Shown: positions 41,796 through 50,345 of the stretch, piece by piece
How positions within the stretch are numbered: the first letter of the stretch is position 1
Layout: the number at the start of each line of letters is the position of its first letter
Assembly (NCBI GenBank): GCA_026705025.1
Contig: JAPPBN010000034.1
Span: forward strand, 1-64,000
Length of the DNA stretch: 64,000 nt
Source of the DNA: Bin125 sp026705025
Lineage (GTDB): Bacteria; Chloroflexota; Dehalococcoidia; Bin125
Reading direction: 5' to 3'
Translations under genes and position numbers: made by a program
Notes under the pieces: generated by a model
Seen by the model: only the letters and a program-made list of their open reading frames with translations
What the model was told of the DNA's origin: nothing
The model's database searches: none

Positions 41796-42653
41796 TCAGG
41801 ATTCTGCTGCGACGAAGGCAAGGAAATCGGATTCCGCAAGAAGTCGTATCTCTTGGCCTGCGGCGATAAGCTCTTCGGCGCGACGCTGTTTGCTGCTCTT
41901 CTTGTGACCCGCCAGCAGCGCCACGTCTACGTCTCCAACCACAAGCAGTGTGGTCCCCTTGGTGACGCTCTTGCCAATCTGACATCCCAATTGTGCAGCG
42001 AGAACGGAGGCCTCTCTGCGGGGAATTGACAATGCTCCCGTGAAGACGATTGTCTCACCAAACAAGGGTCCGGCCGGCGTGGCCTCAGTCATGGCGGCCA
42101 ATTGCTCGCCAGTGGGGCCTATGGGGCCCCTCGTGAGCTCGACGAGGTCAACCTCCGGCAGCTCTTGTGAAGCTGCGAGAACCACTTCTCCGCATGCTCG
42201 CGCGTCGGCGAGTGCATTGTGATGGTCAAACTCGTAGCCGAGCATTTCGCAGACGTTGGCCAGCCCATAGCCGCGCTGAGCCAGATGAGGCCATGCTCGA
42301 CGAGTGATCTTGGCGGAATCCAGCCAGTCCCATCCTGGTCCGTCAAGCCCATGCTCCTCGCAGGCTTGTGCGACTGCAGTCCGATCAAAATGAGTGTGAT
42401 GGACAATCACCTGGTCTCTAGCAAACTCGGCTAGGGATGGAAGCACCTCAACGAACGTGGGCGCTCCCTGCACGTCCGACGCTCTGATTCCATGAATCGA
42501 GGTGTTGATGGCGCTGAAATCCGCGCACGGATCAACGAGCTGGTAGAAGTCATCAACAGCATCGCCACCCTCAAATCGCACTGCCCCGATCGAGCAAATG
42601 GAAGAAAACCGCGCATTCGCAGTTTCTACGTCGAGGGCAACGAAATCCATCAT
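41796..42653 (-). CDS. DEDDh exonuclease-BRCT fusion
   Basis: 285 residues. The N-terminal 165 form a DnaQ-like 3'-5' exonuclease with Asp8 and Glu10 (ALDVETAN), Asp90, His145 and Asp150 (HNALADA), the complete DEDDh set. Residues about 198-285 form a BRCT domain (FGETIVFTGALSIPRREASVLAAQLG then TKGTTLLVVGD), like the one in NAD-dependent DNA ligase. This combination is known in a set of proofreading-like proteins. It probably trims DNA at repair sites. Coupled by ATGA to pepN upstream. Confidence 0.9.
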   Translation of the reverse strand: MMDFVALDVETANARFSSICSIGAVRFEGGDAVDDFYQLVDPCADFSAINTSIHGIRASDVQGAPTFVEVLPSLAEFARDQVIVHHTHFDRTAVAQACEEHGLDGPGWDWLDSAKITRRAWPHLAQRGYGLANVCEMLGYEFDHHNALADARACGEVVLAASQELPEVDLVELTRGPIGPTGEQLAAMTEATPAGPLFGETIVFTGALSIPRREASVLAAQLGCQIGKSVTKGTTLLVVGDVDVALLAGHKKSSKQRRAEELIAAGQEIRLLAESDFLAFVAAES

Positions 42654-45229
42654 GTTTCCGCCTGCGCGACGGCAAACTCACGACATGCCCGGGCTCGCTT
42701 CGCCTCGTCCAACGCCTCTCGCAGCGGACGCGACAGGATGACCAGATCGTCGCCCAACTCTTCGAGCAGAGCCTCCGATCGCTCAATCAAGTGATCGGAC
42801 GGCGCCATCTGACCCGGATACATCGCCCCGAAGAAGCGCGACGCGTACTCCTTGTCCCGTTTGTCGAACACCGACCGCACCTCATCGAAGAATCGGTCCG
42901 TGTATCCCTCAAGCAGCTCGGCCTGCGGCTTCCACCAGAACCCGTGCATCGACGCCGTCAGCATCTGCAGCGACGCCTCCGTGTCCTCCTGGTAACGAGT
43001 CCACGCCTCGGCTTTCACCGCGGCGTCGGCCCGCGACGTGCGAATCTGCTCCGCTGCGCGACGCCCACGGTCCGATTTATCACGCTCCAGCTCAGCGTCG
43101 AGCCGTTCGAATCCGCCCTCGACGCCGTACGCCGTCGCCTTGGTCACCAGCGACCAACGCATGTCCTGATCGAGTTCGAACCCCGCAATTCCGGTCCCCT
43201 CATCGACCAGCGCCAGCGCCTCGCCGATGTGCTCCACGTTCTGGGCCGCGCCGAGCATCACCCGCGACCACATGATCCGGAAATCCTGCTCGGTTGCCGA
43301 GAACAGCTGTGCACGGGCGAACCCGTAGAGCCCCGCAGCGCTTGCCAGGCGCAGGTCATCGGGCAGATACGAGCTCACCGCATGCAGCGCGTTGTACGCC
43401 ACCGTCTGAGCGATCTCCAGCGTGCGCTCCGAGGCCAGTTTGTCGGTCGCCAGCGCCGCATAATCCGCCGCCGAGAATTGCTGGTCCCTGACCATGTCCC
43501 ACAGCGTGTGCCAGAGCAGCAAGCGCTGGAAGCCGTCCGGGAACCGATCCAGCTCATCCTGCACAAACGCCAGCGTCCGCTCGTCCAGCGCAATCTTGGC
43601 AAAGGCGTGGTCGTCGTGATTGGGGAACACCGCCGCCGGCGCAGCCGCGCCCGACAGCTCCTCGATCACCGTCGACGCCCCGTCGATATCGACCGGCTGC
43701 GCATCACGCAGTCGCGGCCCCGCATCCGAGCGGTCGTAGACCGCGATCTCGGTCCGGTGCGGACGCAGCGTCGGGTGCTCCTCGGGAGCCGTCTGCTGGA
43801 TCGTGAACGAGTTGACCGATCCCTCAGCAACGTCCCACTGCGGCGCAATCGTATTGACGCCGGCCGTCTCCAGCCAGGCCTCTGACCAGCGCCCCAGTTC
43901 GCGTCCTGAGCCTCGCTCGAGCGCTGCGAGAAAGTCGGCCAGCGTCGTGTTGCCCCAGGCGTGCGTCTGGAAGTAGTCGCGCATCCCGTCGCGGAAGCCG
44001 TCCGCGCCCAGGAACGCCACGAGCTGCTTCAGCACCGCCGCGCCCTTGCCGTAGGTGATCCCGTCGAAGTTGAGGAAGGTCGCGTCCGTGTCCGGCACGT
44101 CACCGGCGATTGGGTGAGTCGTCGGCAGCTGGTCCTGTTCGTACGCCCACGCCTTCATCCGAGCGTGGAACGCCGACCAGGCGCTCTCCGACCAGCGGGT
44201 CGCATGCTCCATCGCCAGGTAGGCCATGTAGGTCGCAAACGACTCGTTCAGCCACAGGTCGTTCCACCAGCGCATCGTGACCAGGTCGCCGAACCACATG
44301 TGCGCCATCTCGTGCAGCACCACCTCGGCCCGGTTCAGCCGCTGAATCTCGGTCGGCGGGTCGCGGAAGATCATCCGCTCCGAGAACGTGATGCAGCCCA
44401 CGTTCTCCATCGCGCCCATGTTGAACTCGGGCACAAACACCTGGTCGTACTTGTCGAACGGGTAGCGGAAGTCGAAGAACTCCGAGAAGAACGTCAACCC
44501 GTTGCGCGTGACCTCGAAGAACTCGTCCGGGTCGAAGTAGGGCGCAATCGACTCGCGGCAGAGCACGCCCAGCGACGTCTCTCCCGCCGCGTCCGACCAC
44601 GTGTCCTCATAGCGCTTGTAGGGACCTGCGATGAACGCATACAGATACGTCGAAATCCGGGGCGTCTCGGTGAACACATGCGTCGTCCGACCGTCGCCCG
44701 CGTCCGACGACGACACCACCGGATAGTTCGCCGCCACTTCCCACTCCGATGGCGCCGTCACGGTCAGGTCCAGCGACGCCTTGATGTCTGGCTGGTCGAA
44801 GCAGGGCAGCAAGCGGTGCGCGTCGTACGGCTCGAAGTGCGTGTAGAGGTACTCCTCGCCGTCCTCCGGATCGACGAACTGGTGCAGCCCCGCCCCAATG
44901 TGGTCGTACTCGTTCGTATACGAAATCTCCACCACGTTCTCGGCCGCCAGGTCGGAGCCCTCCAGGTACAGCCGATTGCGCTCGTGTTTCACGTCTACCG
45001 CGGAACCGTTGACCGAGAGCGAATCAATCGACTTCGACGTGCAATCAAGGAACGTCCCCACCGCCGGATCATCCAGTCTGAATCGAACCTGCACCGATCC
45101 CCCATACGTCGGAGACCCCTTGCTCAGACTCAAAGCAAGCGTGTACCCAACATCCGAAACCCGTCCCGCCCGCTCCTGAGCTTCAACCTCGCTCAACACA
45201 TTCAGCGTGTCAGTCGTTGTCTCTGGCAT
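42650..45229 (-). CDS. pepN: Aminopeptidase N (M1 family)
   Basis: An 859-residue zinc aminopeptidase. The exopeptidase motif GAMEN is at 272-276. The zinc ligands are His306, His310 and Glu329, with catalytic Glu307, in HEMAHMWFGDLVTMRWWNDLWLNES. The C-terminal ERAP1-like helical domain (about 520-859) is present. No signal peptide, so cytosolic. AAGGGA lies six bases before the ATG. It precedes the exonuclease gene and diverges from a hydrolase across a type 2 palindromic element. Confidence 0.96.
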   Translation of the reverse strand: MPETTTDTLNVLSEVEAQERAGRVSDVGYTLALSLSKGSPTYGGSVQVRFRLDDPAVGTFLDCTSKSIDSLSVNGSAVDVKHERNRLYLEGSDLAAENVVEISYTNEYDHIGAGLHQFVDPEDGEEYLYTHFEPYDAHRLLPCFDQPDIKASLDLTVTAPSEWEVAANYPVVSSSDAGDGRTTHVFTETPRISTYLYAFIAGPYKRYEDTWSDAAGETSLGVLCRESIAPYFDPDEFFEVTRNGLTFFSEFFDFRYPFDKYDQVFVPEFNMGAMENVGCITFSERMIFRDPPTEIQRLNRAEVVLHEMAHMWFGDLVTMRWWNDLWLNESFATYMAYLAMEHATRWSESAWSAFHARMKAWAYEQDQLPTTHPIAGDVPDTDATFLNFDGITYGKGAAVLKQLVAFLGADGFRDGMRDYFQTHAWGNTTLADFLAALERGSGRELGRWSEAWLETAGVNTIAPQWDVAEGSVNSFTIQQTAPEEHPTLRPHRTEIAVYDRSDAGPRLRDAQPVDIDGASTVIEELSGAAAPAAVFPNHDDHAFAKIALDERTLAFVQDELDRFPDGFQRLLLWHTLWDMVRDQQFSAADYAALATDKLASERTLEIAQTVAYNALHAVSSYLPDDLRLASAAGLYGFARAQLFSATEQDFRIMWSRVMLGAAQNVEHIGEALALVDEGTGIAGFELDQDMRWSLVTKATAYGVEGGFERLDAELERDKSDRGRRAAEQIRTSRADAAVKAEAWTRYQEDTEASLQMLTASMHGFWWKPQAELLEGYTDRFFDEVRSVFDKRDKEYASRFFGAMYPGQMAPSDHLIERSEALLEELGDDLVILSRPLREALDEAKRARACREFAVAQAET

Positions 45230-45285
45230 GTCGATCCCTTAGTCGCTGACCCCCCCCATCCCGTTCGGTCCCTTCCCCCTCCGGT

Positions 45286-45323
45286 TCCCTCTCCCTGAGG
45301 GAGAGGGTTAGGGTGAGGGCCCT
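45286..45323. repeat. Dispersed palindromic element (type 2)
   Basis: Same consensus as 40942-40982, in the divergent gap between pepN and the alpha/beta hydrolase gene, so it lies in or beside both promoters. Confidence 0.85.
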
Positions 45324-45438
45324 TCGGCTCAGAGGTGGCGGCGCTACTGCTCTTCTTGGGCGAGACTACCAGCGACCCTGCCTTACCATGCCGCACGACA
45401 ACGCAATTCCGCCAGACCGCAGCTGGAAGGCCTCCACC

Positions 45439-46203
45439 ATGACCGACGGCTACACCGAGTCCACCATCGAGGTCGCCGGCCTCCCCATCCAGGTCCTCCG
45501 CGGCGGCGAAGGTCCATCGGTCCTCGTCATCCACCATGAAACCGGCAACCCGGGCTGGCTCGAGTTCCACAACGCCCTTTCCGGCCGCCGCGACGTCATC
45601 CTGCCCACCCTGCCCGGCTGGGACGGTACCGAGCGTGGCGACTGGATGCGCAGCGTCCGCGACCTTGCCGCGATCTGCTCCCTGCTCTTGGACGAACTCG
45701 GCGTCGGCGATGTCACAGTGGTCGGCCTCGGCTTCGGCGGCTACATCGCCGCCGAGATGGCCACCGCCAACCAGTCCCGCCTGAGCGGCCTCGTCCTCGT
45801 CAACGCCGTCGGACTGCAGCCCGAGGACGGCGAAATCCGCGATCAGTTCCTCGAGGCCCACGCCGACTACGTCAAGTCCTGCTTCGCCGACCCGGCCAAC
45901 TTCACCGCCCTCTACGGAGAGGAAGTCTCAACCGACCAGCTCGTCGCCTGGGACGCCAACCGAGAAATGACAGCCCGCACCGCCTGGAAACCCTTCCTCT
46001 ACAGCCAGACCCTCCCCCACCTCCTGCCCAACGTCAACACCCCCACAAAGGTCATCCGAGGCGCCGACGACACCGTCGTCCCACCCACCGTCGCCGACCA
46101 ATACCGCACCCTCCTCGGAAACGCCGAGTTGATCGAGATCGCGGGCGGCCACAACCTCGAGTCCGACGCCCCCGAACCCCTCGCCGAGGCAATCGTGTCC
46201 TAG
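45439..46203 (+). CDS. Alpha/beta-fold hydrolase lacking the serine nucleophile
   Basis: A 254-residue alpha/beta-hydrolase fold protein. LVIHHETGNPGW (29-40), LPTLPGWDGTERGDW (56-70), the acid strand KVIRGADDTVVP and the terminal AGGHNLESD His are all in place, but the nucleophile elbow reads VVGLGFGG with Gly98 where Ser, Asp or Cys is expected. It may be a non-hydrolytic member (carrier, dioxygenase-like or lyase) or an inactive paralogue. GGAAGG eight bases before ATG 45439 supports the start over the upstream frame extension. Confidence 0.8.
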   Translation: MTDGYTESTIEVAGLPIQVLRGGEGPSVLVIHHETGNPGWLEFHNALSGRRDVILPTLPGWDGTERGDWMRSVRDLAAICSLLLDELGVGDVTVVGLGFGGYIAAEMATANQSRLSGLVLVNAVGLQPEDGEIRDQFLEAHADYVKSCFADPANFTALYGEEVSTDQLVAWDANREMTARTAWKPFLYSQTLPHLLPNVNTPTKVIRGADDTVVPPTVADQYRTLLGNAELIEIAGGHNLESDAPEPLAEAIVS

Positions 46204-46228
46204 CCAAACACACTGCCCCCTCCCATTC

Positions 46229-46269
46229 GATCCCCTCTCCCCGAGGGAGAGGGTTAGGGTGAGGGCCCT
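46229..46269. repeat. Dispersed palindromic element (type 2)
   Basis: Third copy, 25 bases after the hydrolase stop. It differs from 40942-40982 at very few positions. Confidence 0.85.
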
Positions 46270-46320
46270 CCGACCCATCCCGCAAATCCTCCCTCTATCC
46301 GCGCCATCTCCCCCTCCGAT

Positions 46321-46341
46321 GCCCCGCGCTTGACGCGGGGC
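46321..46341. repeat. Perfect 8-bp hairpin
   Basis: GCCCCGCG and CGCGGGGC flank CTTGA. This is a common REP-like hairpin class; it may end the hydrolase transcript. The remaining sequence up to the next gene holds only the palindrome ACATATGT near 46420. Confidence 0.6.
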
Positions 46342-46448
46342 CCAGCCCGCGATCTCCATCAACGGCGCCACATCCGCGCATCCACGACCGTCTCCAATCC
46401 GCATACCATACACAGAACATATGTACCTCTCAGTGAACGGAGCGCCCC

Positions 46449-47213
46449 ATGCCCAACCCCAACCCACCCACCCCCCGACGCTGCCGACGCATCCTCGAAG
46501 CCCACCACCTCGACTGCCAGGGTCTCTCCCCCGACGCAATCGCCGCCCAGCTCCGCTGCGCCCGCTCCACCGTCTACGCCTACTTCCGCGACTTCCAACT
46601 CCACCGAGCCCACATCCTGCGCACCGTCGCCGCCGACCGACTCGCCGACCAGGTCCACATTCTCACCACCCCGGACACCGATCCCGACCAACACCGCCAG
46701 ACCGTCGCCGCCACCCGTGAACTCCGCCTCCTCCTCCAGAGCCTGCCCGCCATCCACGAAGAGGAGAACCGCCGCCGAGAACAGGAACTCGCGGCCGCGA
46801 CCGCCGAGGCGGAAGCCCGCACCCGCGCCCTCGAGTTCGAAACCCGCCTCGGTCCCGACGGACACGAACGCTACATCCACGAACCCCGCGCCGGACAATG
46901 CGTCCTCGGCTGCCCGAAGTGCATCACCGAGTTCCGCCAACGCCAAGCCGAACAACAGGCCAAACGCGGAATCACCGAGCCAGAGCCGGACCAATCCTCA
47001 CCAAACCCGGACGAATCCGCACCCATCCAGACAAATCTGGACAAATCCGGACAAGAAAACGACCAATCCCCCGCCCAGGACAGGGAATCCGCGCCAACCC
47101 GCCAGAATTCACCTCCCACACCCCGCCAACCCCAGAACTGGCCCAGACTCACCCCACCCCCACGCCCCAATCGCAGCGTCGTCATCCCCCTCCCAGACAT
47201 CGGCAGATACTGA
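46449..47213 (+). CDS. HTH protein with Cys cluster and proline-rich tail
   Basis: 254 residues, family not recognised. Residues 27-48 form a helix-turn-helix (LSPDAIAAQLRCARSTVYAYF). Residues 84-130 are a Glu/Arg/Ala-rich probable coiled coil, and Cys151-x3-Cys155-x2-Cys158 may bind metal. The last 80 residues are Pro/Asn/Gln-rich and disordered, and are encoded partly by a 10-base tandem repeat (GACAAATCTG, GACAAATCCG from 47030). ACGGAG before ATG 46449 supports this frame over two overlapping Pro-rich frames. It could be a transcription factor or a terminase small-subunit-like DNA-binding protein. Confidence 0.7.
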   Translation: MPNPNPPTPRRCRRILEAHHLDCQGLSPDAIAAQLRCARSTVYAYFRDFQLHRAHILRTVAADRLADQVHILTTPDTDPDQHRQTVAATRELRLLLQSLPAIHEEENRRREQELAAATAEAEARTRALEFETRLGPDGHERYIHEPRAGQCVLGCPKCITEFRQRQAEQQAKRGITEPEPDQSSPNPDESAPIQTNLDKSGQENDQSPAQDRESAPTRQNSPPTPRQPQNWPRLTPPPRPNRSVVIPLPDIGRY

Positions 47214-47288
47214 CCCCACCCCGCCTACGCGGGGGTTGAGGGCCGTTAGACTGGCCCCCGAAACCTCGACGCCTGAGAAGGGTCCGCC

Positions 47289-48539
47289 ATGCACCTGATG
47301 TACTTCACCGAACAGCCGATGTCGGCCTACGACGAACACGCCGCCGAGGAGGGCGTCACCGCGCTGCTCTTCTCCAACTCCAACTTCGACCCCGTCGCCG
47401 GCTCGCAGCTCTACAACGACCGCCTGACCGAGTACAAGCTGGCCGAGGAAGTCGGCGTCGACGGGATCATGCTCAACGAGCACCACAACGCGCCCTTCTG
47501 CATGCAGGCCAAGTGCAACATCTGGGCCTCAGTGCTGGCCGGCGCCACCGAGCGGGTCAAGATCGTCCTGCTCGGCAACCCCCTGCCGCTGGCCGACAAC
47601 CCGATCCGTCTGGCCGAGGAACTGGCCATGATCGACATGATCTCCGGCGGCCGCCTTGTCTCCGGATTCGTCCGCGGCGGCGGCACCGAGCAGCTCGCCA
47701 CCGGCGTCAACCCGGCCTACAACCGCGAGCGCTTCGAGGAGGCCCACGACCTGATCGTCGAGGCCTGGACCAGGCCGGGACCTTTCCGCTGGGAGGGCCG
47801 CCACTACCAGCACCGCGTCGTCAACCCCTGGGCGCTGCCGATGCAGCAGCCCCACCCACGCATCTGGATCCCCGGCGTGCTCTCTCGAGAGACTGTCGTC
47901 TGGGCGGCCAAACACCGCTACCCGTACATCGCCTTGAACACCACGATCGAAGCGACCAAGCGCATCTGGCAGACCTACGACGACGCGGCTCACGAGGTCG
48001 GCTACGATCCCGGTCCCGAGAACCGCGGCTACCTGCTCCGCGTCCACGTCGCCGACACGACCGAAAAGGCGATGCAGAACGCCTCACAGTTCATGTGGAT
48101 GCAGGGCGAGTTCACCGGACTCGCCCACCCGGTCTGGTCCAACCCCGCCGGTTATGCCTCGCCGCGCAACCGCGAGGCGCTGGTCGAGGTGATGAACGGC
48201 CGCCGACCGCCGCCGCGCGCCAGCTCGTTCGACAACCAGATCGAGAACATGCAGATCATCGCCGGCACCCCGGACGAGTGCATCCGCAAGCTGCGCACCA
48301 TCCTCGAGGAGACGCGACCCGGCATCCTCGCCCTCTGGGGCAACGATGGCCGAGTCACCCACGAGGACTCGATGCGCTGCATCGAACTGCTCGGCACCGA
48401 GGTCATGCCCGCCCTCCGAGACATCGGAGCCGAACTCGATCTCGACGGCCCCTTCGACTCCGAGCCCCCGGTCAGCATCAGCTACGACGAAGCCGCCAAA
48501 GCCCGCGTCGCATCTGCTGCGGCGGCATCGGGCGACTAG
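47289..48539 (+). CDS. Luciferase-like (LLM) flavin-dependent monooxygenase
   Basis: A 416-residue TIM-barrel oxidoreductase using reduced FMN supplied by a separate reductase. Recognisable segments are YKLAEEVGVDGIMLNEHHNAPFCMQ (about 56-80), ERVKIVLLGNPLPLADNPIRLAEELAMIDMISGGRLVSGFVRGGG (strand and helix of the LLM core) and the C-terminal GTPDECIRKLRTILEE. Likely oxygenates an organic substrate in catabolism. The only candidate flavin reductase in the window is the J-domain fusion at 30039-30830. It is followed by two inverted palindromic elements and the MBL gene. Confidence 0.9.
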   Translation: MHLMYFTEQPMSAYDEHAAEEGVTALLFSNSNFDPVAGSQLYNDRLTEYKLAEEVGVDGIMLNEHHNAPFCMQAKCNIWASVLAGATERVKIVLLGNPLPLADNPIRLAEELAMIDMISGGRLVSGFVRGGGTEQLATGVNPAYNRERFEEAHDLIVEAWTRPGPFRWEGRHYQHRVVNPWALPMQQPHPRIWIPGVLSRETVVWAAKHRYPYIALNTTIEATKRIWQTYDDAAHEVGYDPGPENRGYLLRVHVADTTEKAMQNASQFMWMQGEFTGLAHPVWSNPAGYASPRNREALVEVMNGRRPPPRASSFDNQIENMQIIAGTPDECIRKLRTILEETRPGILALWGNDGRVTHEDSMRCIELLGTEVMPALRDIGAELDLDGPFDSEPPVSISYDEAAKARVASAAAASGD

Positions 48540-48542
48540 AAA

Positions 48543-48639
48543 GATCCCCTCTCCCCGAGGGAGAGGGTTAGGGTGAGGGCCCTGCGTCTCCAAGAGCGGC
48601 CGACCCTCACCCCAGCTCTCTCCCAAACGGAGAGGGAGT
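48543..48639. repeat. Dispersed palindromic element (type 2) with inverted second copy
   Basis: The element at 48543-48583 is followed by an inverted partial copy (48601-48639, beginning CGACCCTCACCCCAGCTCTC). GGTGAGGG of the first pairs with CCCTCACC of the second, giving a compound hairpin of about 97 bases after the luciferase-like gene. Confidence 0.8.
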
Positions 48640-48693
48640 AAACCTCCGGCTCAACCTGACGCCTGACGTCACACGTGTTTAGGACACCTAGAA

Positions 48694-49467
48694 ATGGCCA
48701 CCCTCGACATCCTCCTCCCCGGCTACTCGTTCGGCACCGACTCCGGCACGCCCGCCTTCTGCGCCGTGATCCTGGTCGAATCCGACGGACGCCGCATCCT
48801 CGTCGACACCGCCCACGTCGGCCGCCGCGTACAGCTGCAGGAACAGCTCGCGGCGCGCGGTCTCGGTGTCTCCGACATCGACCTCGTCTTTATGACCCAC
48901 GCCCACTGGGACCACGTCCAGAACTTCGACGCCTTCCCCGACGTGCCCATGGCCATTCATCCCCACGAGCGCAAGTACGCCTCCGAGCCCCACGTCAACG
49001 ACTGGGCCACGCCCCAATGGACCGGAGCCGCCATCGAGACTCATCCCATGACCGAGGTCAGCGAGGGCGACGAACTGGCCAAAGGCGTCAGAGTCATCCA
49101 CCTGCCCGGACACTCACCGGGCAGCATCGGACTCCTGGTCGATACCGAAGCCGGCGTTTGCGGGATCACCGGCGACGCCATGCACACCGCCGCCGTCGGC
49201 AAGGCCGGACGCAGCCCGCTCGTCTTCTACAGCGAGTCGCAAGCCAACGAATCGATCGCCCGAGTGATGAGCGCCGCCGACGTCCTCTACCCCGGCCACG
49301 ACCGCCCCTTCCAGATGGTCGACGGCGACCCGGAGTACGTTGAGGACTACAAGCTCACGCTCAGCGGCGTCCAGCCCGGCATGGCGGGCCTCACCTTCGC
49401 CGACCCGCCCACCGAGCTCGTCACCTGGGTCATGCCCGGCATCGAGGACCAGCCCAAATACGACTAA
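48694..49467 (+). CDS. Metallo-beta-lactamase-fold hydrolase (AHL lactonase-like)
   Basis: A 257-residue MBL-fold enzyme. The dizinc site is complete: His69, His71, Asp73 and His74 (THAHWDH), His140 (LPGHSPG), Asp161 (ITGDAMH) and His202 (YPGHDRP). The insertion pattern resembles N-acyl-homoserine lactonases and related esterases rather than glyoxalase II. No signal peptide. It lacks a strong ribosome site. The next hydrolase reading frame begins within its last codons, so the two are probably co-expressed. Confidence 0.9.
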   Translation: MATLDILLPGYSFGTDSGTPAFCAVILVESDGRRILVDTAHVGRRVQLQEQLAARGLGVSDIDLVFMTHAHWDHVQNFDAFPDVPMAIHPHERKYASEPHVNDWATPQWTGAAIETHPMTEVSEGDELAKGVRVIHLPGHSPGSIGLLVDTEAGVCGITGDAMHTAAVGKAGRSPLVFYSESQANESIARVMSAADVLYPGHDRPFQMVDGDPEYVEDYKLTLSGVQPGMAGLTFADPPTELVTWVMPGIEDQPKYD

Positions 49468-50345
49468 CCCTCATCAACGGCCGCCGCGTCGCCTACGAAG
49501 TCTCAGGCGACCCAACCGGCCAACCCGTCCTCATCATTCACGGAGCCTGGGGCGGCCCGTCCTCAACCTTGTGGAATGGCCCCAGGCTCCGCTGGCAAGT
49601 CCCCACCGACGGCCTCAAGCTGATCTGGTACGACCGCCGTTGCGCCGGCCTCTCGCAGTACGAAACCAACCCATTCACCCTCGAAGACTTGGCCAACGAC
49701 GCCGTCGATCTGCTCGACTACCTCAACATCGATCAAGCCGCGGTCATCGCCACCTCGGCAGGCGGCCCAATCGGCATAAGGCTCGCCATCAATCATCCCA
49801 ACCGAGTCAAGTCGCTGGTCCTACTCAACACCGGAGCCTCCCTCATGTCGCTGACGCCGACGGGAGTCGATCCAGCCGACCCATTCGTGAGCGATCGGTT
49901 GGAGACTGTCGCGAAGCGGCTGACGCTGCTGGACTTGCTCAATAGCGAAGGCATCGAGGCAGCCGTCGCCGCGTCAGAGGATGAGTGGAGGTCGCCTCCT
50001 CAGCCTGCCGAACCCGACCCGGCCTTCCAGTCCTTCAGAGACAACCGCCAACTGGGCTTGGACAACCTCTCGCCCAGCGAGCTTGCCCGGCTGGCGCTCG
50101 GTGCACTACTCAACATGCGAGCACAACGGGATAAGGACCTGAGCGACGAGCTGCATCAAGTCAAGTGTCCAGTCTTGATTGTCCACGGTGACAGCGACAC
50201 AACCGTGCCCTTCGCATTCGGCGAAGCGCTCGCCACCCTGATATCTGAGGCAACGTTGGCGAGGCTCGTCGGCGTCGGCCACGGATTGATCGTCGACCAA
50301 CAAGCTCAGAGCGTCTCGACCGATTGGCTTCGCAAGACGGTTTAG
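49458..50345 (+). CDS. Alpha/beta hydrolase with non-canonical (ATA?) start
   Basis: A hydrolase core with the Ser elbow ATSAGGP, acid strand LIVHGDSDTTVP and His in GVGHGLIVD. The first canonical start codon in frame is a TTG at 49569, but hydrolase sequence continues upstream of it: LINGRRVAYEVSGDPTGQ then PVLIIHGAWGGPSS, the oxyanion strand. The frame is open to 49344 and offers no ATG, GTG or TTG there. An ATA at 49458, nine bases after GAGGA, would give a protein starting MRLTLINGRR. Either a rare ATA start is used or the ATG has mutated. A reader limited to canonical starts would call 49569-50345. Confidence 0.7.
   Translation: MRLTLINGRRVAYEVSGDPTGQPVLIIHGAWGGPSSTLWNGPRLRWQVPTDGLKLIWYDRRCAGLSQYETNPFTLEDLANDAVDLLDYLNIDQAAVIATSAGGPIGIRLAINHPNRVKSLVLLNTGASLMSLTPTGVDPADPFVSDRLETVAKRLTLLDLLNSEGIEAAVAASEDEWRSPPQPAEPDPAFQSFRDNRQLGLDNLSPSELARLALGALLNMRAQRDKDLSDELHQVKCPVLIVHGDSDTTVPFAFGEALATLISEATLARLVGVGHGLIVDQQAQSVSTDWLRKTV

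Noticed and set aside
42791..45298. Two long plus-strand open frames opposite pepN
   Set aside because: Shadow frames of a GC-rich gene; Arg/Val/Leu-rich products with no domains, while pepN has a full catalytic motif set.
46415..46430. ACATATGT palindrome as an operator for the HTH gene
   Set aside because: A single eight-base palindrome is expected by chance; no second copy was found nearby.
46330..47298. Pro/Thr-rich frame overlapping the HTH gene
   Set aside because: Different frame from the one with HTH and Cys motifs; no ribosome site and extreme proline bias.
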